64,000 nt of DNA, from assembly GCF_013284035.1 (NCBI RefSeq), contig NZ_CP054141.1, forward strand, positions 1,860,001-1,924,000, given 5' to 3'. This DNA is from Flavobacterium sp. M31R6. Its GTDB lineage: Bacteria > Bacteroidota > Bacteroidia > Flavobacteriales > Flavobacteriaceae. This document shows, one piece after another, positions 46,530 through 54,594 of the stretch. The translations under genes were made by a program, and so were the position numbers. A model generated the notes under the pieces. It was not told where the DNA came from. It ran no database searches and was given only the letters and a program-made list of their open reading frames with translations. The first letter of the stretch is position 1, and every line of letters starts with the position of its first letter.

Positions 46530-46555
46530 AAAAAGCCCATTAATTTGGGCTTTTT
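46530..46555 (+). terminator. terminator of the protease-lipoprotein B operon
   Basis: Stem AAAAAGCCCA / TGGGCTTTTT with a T-run. It shares stem and loop with the terminator at 44532, so the duplication extended past the gene end. Confidence 0.88.
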
Positions 46556-46660
46556 TTATGCAACTTTTTTTTATTGTGCCAAAGTTGGTTATATTCGTAG
46601 CGTTTCTATTATTTAACAAACAATCGCTTAAACAGCTATAAACAGACACATTTCATCTAA

Positions 46661-47779
46661 ATGATTACCATTCAAGAAGCAAAGACCAAAAACGAGTTAA
46701 TCGAATTCATAAAATTTCCTTTTTCTTTATACAAAGACAACCCGTATTGGGTTCCGCCCATAATTGCCGATGAACTGGAAACATTTGATAAAACCAAAAA
46801 TCCAGCTTTTAACAGTGCTGAAGCTAATTTTTATGTTGCTCTCAAAGACAATCAAATAGTTGGAAGAATTGCAACAATTATCAATTGGGATGAGGTTAAT
46901 CATCAAGAGAAAAAGAAAGTTCGTTTTGGCTGGTTTGACGTTATTGACGATATTGAAGTGACTAAGGCTCTGCTTGAAAAAGTATATGAATTAGGTCAAA
47001 AAAATAATCTGGAATATGTAGAAGGTCCAATGGGATTCTCAAATCTGGACAAAGTAGGTGTTTTAACCGAAGGCTTTGACGAATTGGGGACGATGATTAC
47101 TTGGTACAATCATCCATATTATGCAACCCATTTTGAAAAATTAGGTTACGTAACTGAAAAAGAATATGTTGAAAATAAATTCCCTTTTGCGAACGCCAAA
47201 CCAGAGTTTTTTGAAAAAATAAATGAGTTGGTCAAAAAAAGATACCAGCTGAAACCAATCAACTTCAAATCGACCAAAGCCGTAATGCCATATGTGGATA
47301 AAATGTTTGATTTGTTTAATGAATCCTATGCTAGTTTGTCTTCGTTTGTAGCGATATCGGATGTTCAAAAAGAATATTTCAAGAAAAAATACATCAGCTT
47401 CATCAATCCTGAATACATAAAATATGTTGAGGACAAAGATGGAAACCTTGTGGCTTTTGCAATTGTAATGCCTAGCTTTTCTAAAGCATTACAAAAAGCC
47501 AATGGTAAATTATTCCCTTTTGGATTTCTTCATTTATTAAACGCAAGACGTAATAGTAAGGATGTTGTTTTTTACCTAATCGGAGTACATCCAGAATATC
47601 AGAATAAAGGAGTAACTGCTGTGATTTTTAGCGAATACCACAAAACCTTTACCGAAAAGGGAATTGAAAATTGCTTTAGAACACCCGAATTATCAGATAA
47701 TATAGCCATTCAATTGATTTGGAAAAATTTTAATCCTGTGGTGCATTGCCGTAGAAAAACGTTTAGGAAATCACTTTAG
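46661..47779 (+). CDS. GNAT-family acetyltransferase-like protein
   Basis: A 372-residue protein common in Bacteroidota. The N-terminal half opens ITIQEAKTKNELIEFIKFPF and contains NPYWVPPIIADELETFD. A degenerate GNAT core lies at about 50-170, including NQIVGRIATIINWDE and EGPMGFSNLDKVGVL; the C-terminal half has FYLIGVHPEYQNKGVTAVIF, which fits an acetyl-CoA-binding loop. The substrate is unknown. It is a single gene, 149 bases after lipoprotein B and separated from it by a terminator. Confidence 0.82.
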   Translation: MITIQEAKTKNELIEFIKFPFSLYKDNPYWVPPIIADELETFDKTKNPAFNSAEANFYVALKDNQIVGRIATIINWDEVNHQEKKKVRFGWFDVIDDIEVTKALLEKVYELGQKNNLEYVEGPMGFSNLDKVGVLTEGFDELGTMITWYNHPYYATHFEKLGYVTEKEYVENKFPFANAKPEFFEKINELVKKRYQLKPINFKSTKAVMPYVDKMFDLFNESYASLSSFVAISDVQKEYFKKKYISFINPEYIKYVEDKDGNLVAFAIVMPSFSKALQKANGKLFPFGFLHLLNARRNSKDVVFYLIGVHPEYQNKGVTAVIFSEYHKTFTEKGIENCFRTPELSDNIAIQLIWKNFNPVVHCRRKTFRKSL

Positions 47780-47816
47780 ATCAGATTCAATATTGATAAA
47801 AAGTACTATTTAATTT

Positions 47817-47984
47817 AAACATATAAGTCATATAAGTTTTTTTTAAAGTTAGTACTCAATAGTACTGATCAAAAGGGAATATAAGTTAAAAATGTACTTC
47901 CAAGGTCTATAGTAATTTGCTTAAATTAACTTTAATTTTTATTTGACTTTATTCAAAATGAAGGCTTAGATGACTTATATGTTT
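47817..47984. repeat. CATATAAG-type element, right copy, with terminal inverted repeats
   Basis: The left end AAACATATAAGTCATATAAG (47817-47836) matches the complement of the right end CTTAGATGACTTATATGTTT (47965-47984) at 19 of 20 positions. The 128-base interior holds no ORF. This is a MITE/REP-like structure, and its first 26 bases equal those at 42629. Confidence 0.75.
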
Positions 47985-48073
47985 TAATAATGTATTTGCT
48001 ATAAAGATGTTATTCTTAGAATTAAGTAAAAATGGTTAAAAAAGCACAAACCATTTTTGACTATTAAGCCCAA

Positions 48074-48109
48074 AAAAAGTCCAAGAATCAGGTGATTTTT
48101 GGACTTTTT
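48074..48109 (-). terminator. terminator of the DUF3276 gene
   Basis: Stem AAAAAGTCCAA / TTGGACTTTTT with a 14-base loop, 21 bases beyond the stop at 48130. Confidence 0.85.
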
Positions 48110-48129
48110 ATTAATGAGCTTTTCTTTAA

Positions 48130-48510
48130 TTAAATATCGTCAAATTCGATATCCGTAAAACTAGATGTATTTGGAATAATGTCTTCGTTTGTTTTATCTA
48201 AAGCATATTCTTTTTTGAAATCTTTTTGGTGTCTTTCCGAGATTACCTCTTCGCCTTTGTGGTTCAAAACGTAAGAAGTCATATCTTCTAGAATTTCTGA
48301 AAAAGCGGTAAAATCTTCTTTGTACAAATAGATTTTATGTTTTTTGAAATGAAAAGAACCATCTTCTTCCGTGAATTTTTTGCTTTCGGTAATCGTAATG
48401 TAATAATCGTCAGCTTTAGTAGCTCTTACATCAAAGAAATAGGTTCTTCTGCCAGCTCTTAAAACTTTTGAAAATATTTCTTCTTTTTCTAACATATCAT
48501 TTTCTCTCAT
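48130..48510 (-). CDS. DUF3276 (PUR-alpha-like) nucleic-acid-binding protein
   Basis: A 126-residue protein with a single PUR repeat: EEIFSKVLRAGRRTYFFDVR, ADDYYITITESKK and HFKKHKIYLYKEDFTAFSEI. The family is a Bacteroidota/spirochaete version of Pur-alpha that binds single-stranded DNA and RNA. The acidic C-terminal tail is about 40 residues. It lies downstream of the ABC exporter gene (67-base gap) on the same strand. Confidence 0.9.
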   Translation of the reverse strand: MRENDMLEKEEIFSKVLRAGRRTYFFDVRATKADDYYITITESKKFTEEDGSFHFKKHKIYLYKEDFTAFSEILEDMTSYVLNHKGEEVISERHQKDFKKEYALDKTNEDIIPNTSSFTDIEFDDI

Positions 48511-48577
48511 AATCTTATCGTCATTTTTTTATTTAATAGCAATCAAAAATCATAAAAATATATGTATTATACAACAA

Positions 48578-50338
48578 TTAAAGCAATTCTTTTTCCGAAA
48601 GTTGTTTTAAATAAAGTGCTGCATAATACCCGTCTTGGTTTATTAATTGATTATGAGTGCCTTGTTCAATTATGTTTCCATCTTCAAGAATGATAATTTT
48701 ATCCGCATTTTTTGCAGAAGAAACCCTATGACTTACTATTATGGTAGTTTTGTTCTTGCATATTTGATATAGATTGTTCAAAATAGCCTCTTCGGTTTCA
48801 GTATCAACAGCAGAAAGACAATCGTCAAAAAGTAAAATTTCGGGATTTTTTATAATCGCTCTTGCAATAGAAACGCGTTGTTTTTGCCCACCTGAAAGCG
48901 TAATTCCTCTTTCTCCCAATATCGTGTCGTATCCTTTGTTGAAACCGATAATATTGTCATGAACGACAGCGCTTTTAGCCACTGCTTCAACTTCTTGATC
49001 GGTCGCATTTTCTTTTCCAAACTTGATATTATTCTTGATGGTATCTGAAAATAAAAAGGCATCTTGGGGAACTACTCCGATGCTGCTTCGTAAATCAAAC
49101 AAGTTGAGTTGACTAATCTCATGATTGTCTATCAAAATTTGGCCACTGGTTACATCATATAATCGGGATAATAAAGCCAAAACGGTTGATTTTCCGGAGC
49201 CTGTTTTCCCTAAAATTGCAAGAGTTTCTCCCTTATGAACTGTGAAGGATACATTCTGAAGTGCTTTTATTTGAGTGTCATTATAAGTGAAACTCACATT
49301 GTCAAACGTAATGCTACCCTCTATTTTTGATCTATGAATATTTGTATTTTGAATTTCTGGTTCTATTTTCAAAAATTCATTCAATCTTTTTTGTGATGCT
49401 TCGGCTTCTTGAACCATCGAGGATACCCATCCCAAGGAAGCTACAGGCCAAGTTAGCATGTTGACGTATAAAATAAATTCCGCAATGGTACCAATGCTTT
49501 TGATGGTTCCGTGAATGTACATTAAACCTCCAAAATAAATTACAATCAAGTTACTGACACCAATTAAGGCAATCATTAAAGGCCCAAAAAGGGATTGTAC
49601 TTTGGCTAAACTTAAACTTTTGCTTTTGCTTTCATTGGCCAAATCGTTAATGTTGGATTGATGCTGGTCTTCTAATGAATAGGCTTTTATAACTCGTATT
49701 CCCGAAAAAACTTCCTGTGTGTAACTGGAAACTTTAGATAAATATTGTTGGAATGTTGTCGATCTTTTGTTGATTTCAGAACTTAATTTGAAGATGCAAT
49801 AAGATAATATGGGCAAAGGTAATATGGTATATAAAGTCAATCTTGGCGACACATTGTACATATATCCAATTACGATAGCAAAACGGATAAATGTGTTTAT
49901 GGTATACATAACAGCAGGGCCAACATACATTCTTACTTTGGAAACATCTTCGCTTATGCGATTCATTAAATCACCTGTTCGGTTTTGCTTGTAAAAATTT
50001 TGGGAGAGATTTTCGTATTGACGAAAAACTTCATTTTTTAAGTCGAATTCAATGTGGCGGGACATTACAATCAAAGTTTGTCGCATCAGGAAAGTTAGGA
50101 AACCTGCGATAATTGTCGTTGCAATAATTAATAGAATATTCGAAATTAATTCTTGGCTTATAACGCTGGTGTCTACAGATTTAGTTTTAGCGAAAGCTTC
50201 AATTTCATTAAATGACTTACTAATTAGTTTTGGCGTAAATAAAGAAAATATTTGTGCGATTATGGTGATAATAATACCTAGTGAAAAGCTGTATTTGTAC
50301 TTAATGAAATATTTGTTTAAATATCGTAATTCTTTCAT
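48578..50338 (-). CDS. ABC exporter (MsbA/multidrug type), fused TM and ATPase
   Basis: Half-transporter of 586 residues that would work as a homodimer in the inner membrane. Six TM helices lie in about 15-310, with the ABC domain at about 340-580. Walker A is GKTGSGKST, the Q-loop lies in IGVVPQDAF, the signature is LSGGQKQR, Walker B is ILLFDD and the H-loop is IVSHRVSSAK. The substrate (lipid or drug) cannot be told from sequence. Confidence 0.93.
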   Translation of the reverse strand: MKELRYLNKYFIKYKYSFSLGIIITIIAQIFSLFTPKLISKSFNEIEAFAKTKSVDTSVISQELISNILLIIATTIIAGFLTFLMRQTLIVMSRHIEFDLKNEVFRQYENLSQNFYKQNRTGDLMNRISEDVSKVRMYVGPAVMYTINTFIRFAIVIGYMYNVSPRLTLYTILPLPILSYCIFKLSSEINKRSTTFQQYLSKVSSYTQEVFSGIRVIKAYSLEDQHQSNINDLANESKSKSLSLAKVQSLFGPLMIALIGVSNLIVIYFGGLMYIHGTIKSIGTIAEFILYVNMLTWPVASLGWVSSMVQEAEASQKRLNEFLKIEPEIQNTNIHRSKIEGSITFDNVSFTYNDTQIKALQNVSFTVHKGETLAILGKTGSGKSTVLALLSRLYDVTSGQILIDNHEISQLNLFDLRSSIGVVPQDAFLFSDTIKNNIKFGKENATDQEVEAVAKSAVVHDNIIGFNKGYDTILGERGITLSGGQKQRVSIARAIIKNPEILLFDDCLSAVDTETEEAILNNLYQICKNKTTIIVSHRVSSAKNADKIIILEDGNIIEQGTHNQLINQDGYYAALYLKQLSEKELL

Positions 50339-50539
50339 GTTATAAGAGATTCGCTATTGAATTGTTTTTGTTTTTTATTTAATGTCTGAATTTTAACAAT
50401 TGAGTTAAAAAATAATTTGTTCTAAATTATTGACATATATTTATTTTTAGATAAATTTAATATTGTATATTTATTTTTTATGTATGTTTGACTTATCTTT
50501 TTGATAAATTCGTAATTTTTAACTAAAATAAATAGTACT

Positions 50540-51646
50540 ATGAATGCTACTGTTACCACTGGGAAAGAACTTCAAAAAATGGATCCAGTTTTTGGACAAT
50601 TGTCTTTTAATGATCACGAGCAAATCGTTTTTTGTAACGACAAAGATACAGGATTAAAAGCAATTATTGGTATTCATAATTCGGTTATGGGGCCTGCATT
50701 AGGAGGAACTCGTATGTTTAATTATGCCAATGAATGGGAAGCTTTGAATGATGTTTTGCGTCTGTCTAGAGGGATGACTTACAAAGCGGCTATCACAGGA
50801 TTGAATATTGGTGGTGGAAAAGCAGTTATTATGGGTGATGCCAAAACTCAGAAAACTCCAGAATTGATGCGTAAATTTGGAGAATTTGTACATTCTCTAA
50901 GCGGAAGATATATTACAGCTGAAGATGTAGGAATGGAAACTTCAGACATGGATTTGGTAAGAGATGTAACTCCTTACGTTACCGGAATTTCTGAAGAAAG
51001 AGGTGGAGCAGGTAATCCTTCTCCAGTTACTGCTTTTGGAGTTTACATGGGAATGAAAGCGGCTGCAAAACAACAATTTGGTTCTGAAAAATTAGAAGGT
51101 AAAAAAATATTGGTTCAAGGAATTGGACACGTAGGGGAAACTTTGGTTGAGTATTTGACTAAAGAAGGAGCTCAAGTTATTATTGCCGATATCAATGAAG
51201 AAAAATTGTATGAAGTAGCAACAAAATATGGTGCTCAAATATTTACAGGAGACGATTTGTATAGCGCAGATGTTGATATTTATGCACCTTGTGCGATGGG
51301 AGCAACAATTAATGATGCTACCGTAAATATAATCAAAGCAAAAGTAATTGCTGGTGCTGCCAATAATCAATTGGCGAATGAAAATACACACGGCTTAATT
51401 TTGCAGGAAAGAGGTATTCTTTATGCTCCTGATTTCTTGATCAATGCTGGTGGAATTATCAATGTTTACGCTGAGTTGGCTCATTATGACAAAGCTGAGA
51501 TTATGCGTAAAACCGAAAACATCTACAATACTACATTGGAAATTTTTGATTACGCTGTTGCAAAAGGAATAACGACTCATCAAGCCGCTTTGACTATTGC
51601 ACAAAACCGTATCGATTTAAGAAAGATAGAAAACAGTAAAAAATAG
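50540..51646 (+). CDS. Glu/Leu/Phe/Val dehydrogenase (leucine dehydrogenase-like)
   Basis: NAD-dependent amino-acid dehydrogenase of 368 residues, the length of leucine dehydrogenases. Motifs: GPALGGTRMFNYANEWEAL, the catalytic-lysine regions RGMTYKAAITG and IGGGKAVIMGDA, the Rossmann GIGHVGETLVEYL, and GAANNQLANE. Probable reaction: reversible oxidative deamination of branched-chain amino acids. It is followed by a hairpin terminator. Confidence 0.92.
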   Translation: MNATVTTGKELQKMDPVFGQLSFNDHEQIVFCNDKDTGLKAIIGIHNSVMGPALGGTRMFNYANEWEALNDVLRLSRGMTYKAAITGLNIGGGKAVIMGDAKTQKTPELMRKFGEFVHSLSGRYITAEDVGMETSDMDLVRDVTPYVTGISEERGGAGNPSPVTAFGVYMGMKAAAKQQFGSEKLEGKKILVQGIGHVGETLVEYLTKEGAQVIIADINEEKLYEVATKYGAQIFTGDDLYSADVDIYAPCAMGATINDATVNIIKAKVIAGAANNQLANENTHGLILQERGILYAPDFLINAGGIINVYAELAHYDKAEIMRKTENIYNTTLEIFDYAVAKGITTHQAALTIAQNRIDLRKIENSKK

Positions 51647-51665
51647 TTTACAGTTTACAATTTAT

Positions 51666-51707
51666 AGTCCCAGTTTGATATCCTGTTTTGGGTTGAGAAC
51701 TGGGACT
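51666..51707 (+). terminator. terminator of the amino-acid dehydrogenase gene
   Basis: Stem AGTCCCAGTT / AACTGGGACT with a 22-base loop, then T-rich sequence. A second AACTGGGACTTTG word recurs at about 51729. Confidence 0.8.
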
Positions 51708-51798
51708 TTAATTTTGTGGTCAATTGAAAACTGGGACTTTGACTGAAAACTATATCAAATAAAGCAGCTATAAATTTTCATTTGAGCGATGAAATTCT

Positions 51799-51806
51799 TA
51801 TTTTTG
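51799..51806 (+). promoter_or_regulatory. -7 element of nusB-yajC
   Basis: TATTTTTG matches TAnnTTTG, 28 bases upstream of the GTG start at 51835. Confidence 0.55.
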
Positions 51807-51834
51807 CAAACTAATTTTAAAAAGTTCTTACAAG

Positions 51835-52779
51835 GTGGTAAATAGAAGACACATCCGCGTTAAAGTCATGCAATCGATTTATGCAATGCATCAAAATGGT
51901 TCTGATAATCTAGAAAAAGAAGAGAAATTCCTTTTTCATAGTATTGACGCAATTCAAGATTTATACCTTATCATGCTTTCTTCACTGATAGAAATATGTA
52001 AAAAGGAAACTGTTTTTTTACATCTATCGAGCCAAAAACATTTGGCTACAAAAGAAGAACGTAATCCAAATGAGAAATTCATCAAAAACAGTATTTTTCA
52101 AATTCTTGCCGAAAACAATTCCCTTAGTATAGCTCTGGAAAATCGTTCGATTAACAATTGGACTTTAAATGATGATTATATTATTCTTCTTTTGAATGCC
52201 ATAAAAGAAAGTGATTTGTATGCCAAATACATGAGCAACGAGGTAAACACTTTTGAGGAAGACAAAGATTTTATCGTTGATATATTCACGGATGTAATTG
52301 TTCCAAACGAAAAATTATATGAATATCTGGAAGATGATAAATTGACTTGGATTGATGATATTCCTTTGGTAAATACTCATATTATCAAACAACTAAAGGC
52401 AATAAAACAAGGCGAGGATGATAATTTCAGGGTTCCAAAGTTATACAAGGACAATGAGGACAAGGCTTATGTAAAAGATTTGTTTAGAAAAACAGTTTTA
52501 AACGAAACGGAACTGGCCAAAGAATATGTTGATAAAACGCCTAACTGGGATAGTGAACGTATCGCCGAAATAGATACTATTATCCTTAAAATGGCTATAT
52601 GTGAGTTCTTGAAATTCCCTTCTATCCCGGTGAAAGTAACTTTGAATGAGTATCTGGAATTGGCCAAAGAATATTCAACTCCAAAGAGTAGTATTTTTAT
52701 AAACGGAATATTGGATAATTTGGTAAAAGAGCTTGAAGCAAACAAAAGAATTGTGAAAATCGGAAGAGGTTTGATGTAA
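51835..52779 (+). CDS. nusB: transcription antitermination protein NusB (long Bacteroidota form)
   Basis: A 314-residue protein. The N-terminal RRHIRVKVMQSIYAMHQ and the C-terminal KMAICEFLKFPSIPVKVTLN, then EYLELAKEYSTPKSSIFING, are NusB signatures. The middle is a Bacteroidota-specific expansion; E. coli NusB is only 139 residues. NusB with NusE/S10 binds boxA RNA in rRNA antitermination. The start is a GTG at 51835, with no in-frame ATG before the conserved region. It is followed after 61 bases by yajC. Confidence 0.9.
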   Translation: MVNRRHIRVKVMQSIYAMHQNGSDNLEKEEKFLFHSIDAIQDLYLIMLSSLIEICKKETVFLHLSSQKHLATKEERNPNEKFIKNSIFQILAENNSLSIALENRSINNWTLNDDYIILLLNAIKESDLYAKYMSNEVNTFEEDKDFIVDIFTDVIVPNEKLYEYLEDDKLTWIDDIPLVNTHIIKQLKAIKQGEDDNFRVPKLYKDNEDKAYVKDLFRKTVLNETELAKEYVDKTPNWDSERIAEIDTIILKMAICEFLKFPSIPVKVTLNEYLELAKEYSTPKSSIFINGILDNLVKELEANKRIVKIGRGLM

Positions 52780-52840
52780 TAGTTAAATTCTAAATTTTAC
52801 AATAAAATAAAAACAATTAACAAAAACTAAATTTTAAATT

Positions 52841-53116
52841 ATGGGACAATTACAACAGTTTTTACCATTTCTATTAATGTTTGTGGTTATTTATTTCTTT
52901 ATGATCAGACCGCAACAAAAACGTGCTAAAAACGAAAAAGAATTTGAAAGAGACCTAAAAGTAGGAGATAAGATAATTACCAAAAGCGGTATCCACGGAA
53001 AGATTGCAGAACTTACCGATTCTACTGTAATTCTTGAAACAATGGCAGGAAAATTGAAAATGGAGCGTTCTTCAATTTCTTTGGAATTGACTGCGACTTT
53101 GAACAAAAAAGCATAG
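52841..53116 (+). CDS. yajC: preprotein translocase subunit YajC
   Basis: A 91-residue single-pass membrane protein that associates with SecDF. One N-terminal TM helix (about 7-24) leads to the signature FFMIRPQQKRAKNEKEFERD, then a KVGDKIITKSGIHGKI beta domain. It is probably in one transcript with nusB, and a strong terminator follows. Confidence 0.95.
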   Translation: MGQLQQFLPFLLMFVVIYFFMIRPQQKRAKNEKEFERDLKVGDKIITKSGIHGKIAELTDSTVILETMAGKLKMERSSISLELTATLNKKA

Positions 53117-53139
53117 TCAAGAAACTATAAAATTTAAAA

Positions 53140-53173
53140 TCCCAAATTCCGATTTTTTAATTGGAATTTGGGA
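53140..53173 (+). terminator. terminator of yajC
   Basis: Stem TCCCAAATTCC / GGAATTTGGGA with a 12-base loop and T-run. It lies close to the convergent 53196 stop and may serve both directions. Confidence 0.88.
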
Positions 53174-53195
53174 CTTTTTTATTTGTAAACGGGTA

Positions 53196-53762
53196 TTATT
53201 TTTTTTTGTTCTTTTTGGCTTTTTTAGCTTTAGCTTTTTTCTCTTTTATTTTAGTTTTTTGCTTAGCTTTTTTTGCTTTCTCTTTTTTTGCTTTCTTAGC
53301 TTTTTTCGCTTTTTTCTTTGCTTTTTCTTTAGCCTTGGCTTTTTTTGCTTTCTCTTTTTCTTTTTCCTTCATTTTTGATTTTTTTTTCTTTTTCTTTTTT
53401 TCTTCCTCTTGAGGTATTACAGCTGTTTTTACTGTTGTAGTCTTTACAGTAGCAGGGACTTTAATGTCACTTTTTACAATTCCAGTTGCAGGGGCGGTAA
53501 CTTTGGCTTTGCTGGATCTTGTTGTGGTTCGTGTAGCAGTTGATTTTACAACTTTTGGTTTTGTTGTTGCACTTGCAACTGTTGACTTAGGTACAACTGT
53601 TTTTGCAGTTGCAGGCTTTGTGGTTGTAGCTCTGGGAACTGTTGATCTTGTTGCTCTCGGCTTTGCAACGACAGGTTTACTAATTTCTGGTTTTTCCTCT
53701 TTTGACGTATCGGGACTAACTGCTTTTTCTGGAATTACTTTTTCGTCTTTTTTTTCTATCAT
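53196..53762 (-). CDS. histone H1-like Lys/Ala/Thr-rich protein
   Basis: A 188-residue low-complexity basic protein. The N-terminal 30 residues are acidic/mixed. About 31-115 is rich in Thr, Ala, Val, Pro and Lys with repeated TTKPATAK-like units. From about 118 it is almost all Lys, Ala and Glu (EKEKEKAKKAKAKEKAKKKA type). There is no signal peptide. It resembles bacterial H1/Hc1-like and AlgP-like DNA-compacting proteins by composition only. The opposite strand shows a spurious Phe-rich ORF. Copy-number changes in the repeats are likely between strains. Confidence 0.7.
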   Translation of the reverse strand: MIEKKDEKVIPEKAVSPDTSKEEKPEISKPVVAKPRATRSTVPRATTTKPATAKTVVPKSTVASATTKPKVVKSTATRTTTRSSKAKVTAPATGIVKSDIKVPATVKTTTVKTAVIPQEEEKKKKKKKSKMKEKEKEKAKKAKAKEKAKKKAKKAKKAKKEKAKKAKQKTKIKEKKAKAKKAKKNKKK

Positions 53763-53951
53763 AATGGTGTGTATTAGTATGTGATTTTTTTTTAGACATT
53801 GAAAAACAGATGGGCTATTCTCTTAAATCTTCAATGTTATTGAATTGTTACTTTTGTATTAACAAATATAATGAATAATTGAATGTGCTAATGTTAAGTT
53901 TTTACTGATTTTTAAATAGTTAGAGGTGAAAAATTTATAGCTTTAAATAAA

Positions 53952-53990
53952 AAAATCCCAAATTCCTTTGCGATCGGAATTTGAGATTTT
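53952..53990 (-). terminator. terminator of the pepT-YdeI unit
   Basis: Stem AAAATCCCAAATTCC / GGAATTTGAGATTTT with one mismatch, followed on the minus strand by T-rich sequence. Confidence 0.8.
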
Positions 53991-54015
53991 TATTAGAATT
54001 TTAATTTTTTCTGAG

Positions 54016-54579
54016 CTACCTGTATTTATCATTCAAACCAATATTGTCTAAAATCATTGGTTTTATCTTTTCGATTCTCGAAAGTCTGGTTTCTTCGCGT
54101 TTTGCCGTTTCGATATATTCAATAAATTCCTTTTGCTTAGAAGGACTGAATTTCAGGAAAGCTTCTTTCAAATCACTATCACAATCCAGTTCATTTTGCA
54201 ATAGGGTTGGAATTATAACTTCGGCTTTTGTTTTTTCAGGTTTAATTATTTTGCCCTGTTTCTCATTTTCGATAGCTTCCTGAATGTAGGCTAGAATTTC
54301 CTTTTCATTGATTTCCTCCTTGGATGTAAAACGCCATTGTCTCAATGATTTGGTAACTCCTTCATTGGCATTGATCAAATGTTTCTTTTCATCTTTTAGA
54401 AATACACCGTTGAAAAACCAAAGCGTAAAGAATTTTTTGAATCCTCCGACCCCAATTACGTTTTTATTGTTGTAAACAAAGACGCAACCACCCCATTTGT
54501 TGGTTTCAACCAATTCGGTTTTGGCTATAATTGTTTTTAAAAGCTCTAATTCACTTTCCCATTGATCGTTTTGAGTCAT
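54016..54579 (-). CDS. YdeI/DUF1801-type protein
   Basis: A 187-residue protein. The N-terminal DUF1801-like domain has LKTIIAKTELVETNKWGG, VFVYNNKNVIGVGGFKKFF and LWFFNGVFLKDEKKHL. The C-terminal YdeI helical part has LKEAFLKFSPSKQKEFIEYI, followed by ETAKREETRLSRIEKI. The biochemical function is unknown. Its ATG is 15 bases after the pepT stop, so it is cotranscribed with pepT. Confidence 0.85.
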   Translation of the reverse strand: MTQNDQWESELELLKTIIAKTELVETNKWGGCVFVYNNKNVIGVGGFKKFFTLWFFNGVFLKDEKKHLINANEGVTKSLRQWRFTSKEEINEKEILAYIQEAIENEKQGKIIKPEKTKAEVIIPTLLQNELDCDSDLKEAFLKFSPSKQKEFIEYIETAKREETRLSRIEKIKPMILDNIGLNDKYR

Positions 54580-54594
54580 AGAAAAAGAAAGGTT

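Noticed and set aside
42629..47984. Integrated mobile island with integrase
   Set aside because: No integrase, transposase, att site or tRNA is present and codon style looks like the rest of the window; only the bracketing repeats remain as evidence.
53161..53412. Plus-strand Phe/Leu/Ala-rich hydrophobic ORF of 83 codons
   Set aside because: It is the exact antisense of the Lys/Ala-rich 3' end of the minus-strand H1-like gene; the hydrophobic composition is a by-product of AAA/GCN codons read backwards, and it follows the yajC terminator.
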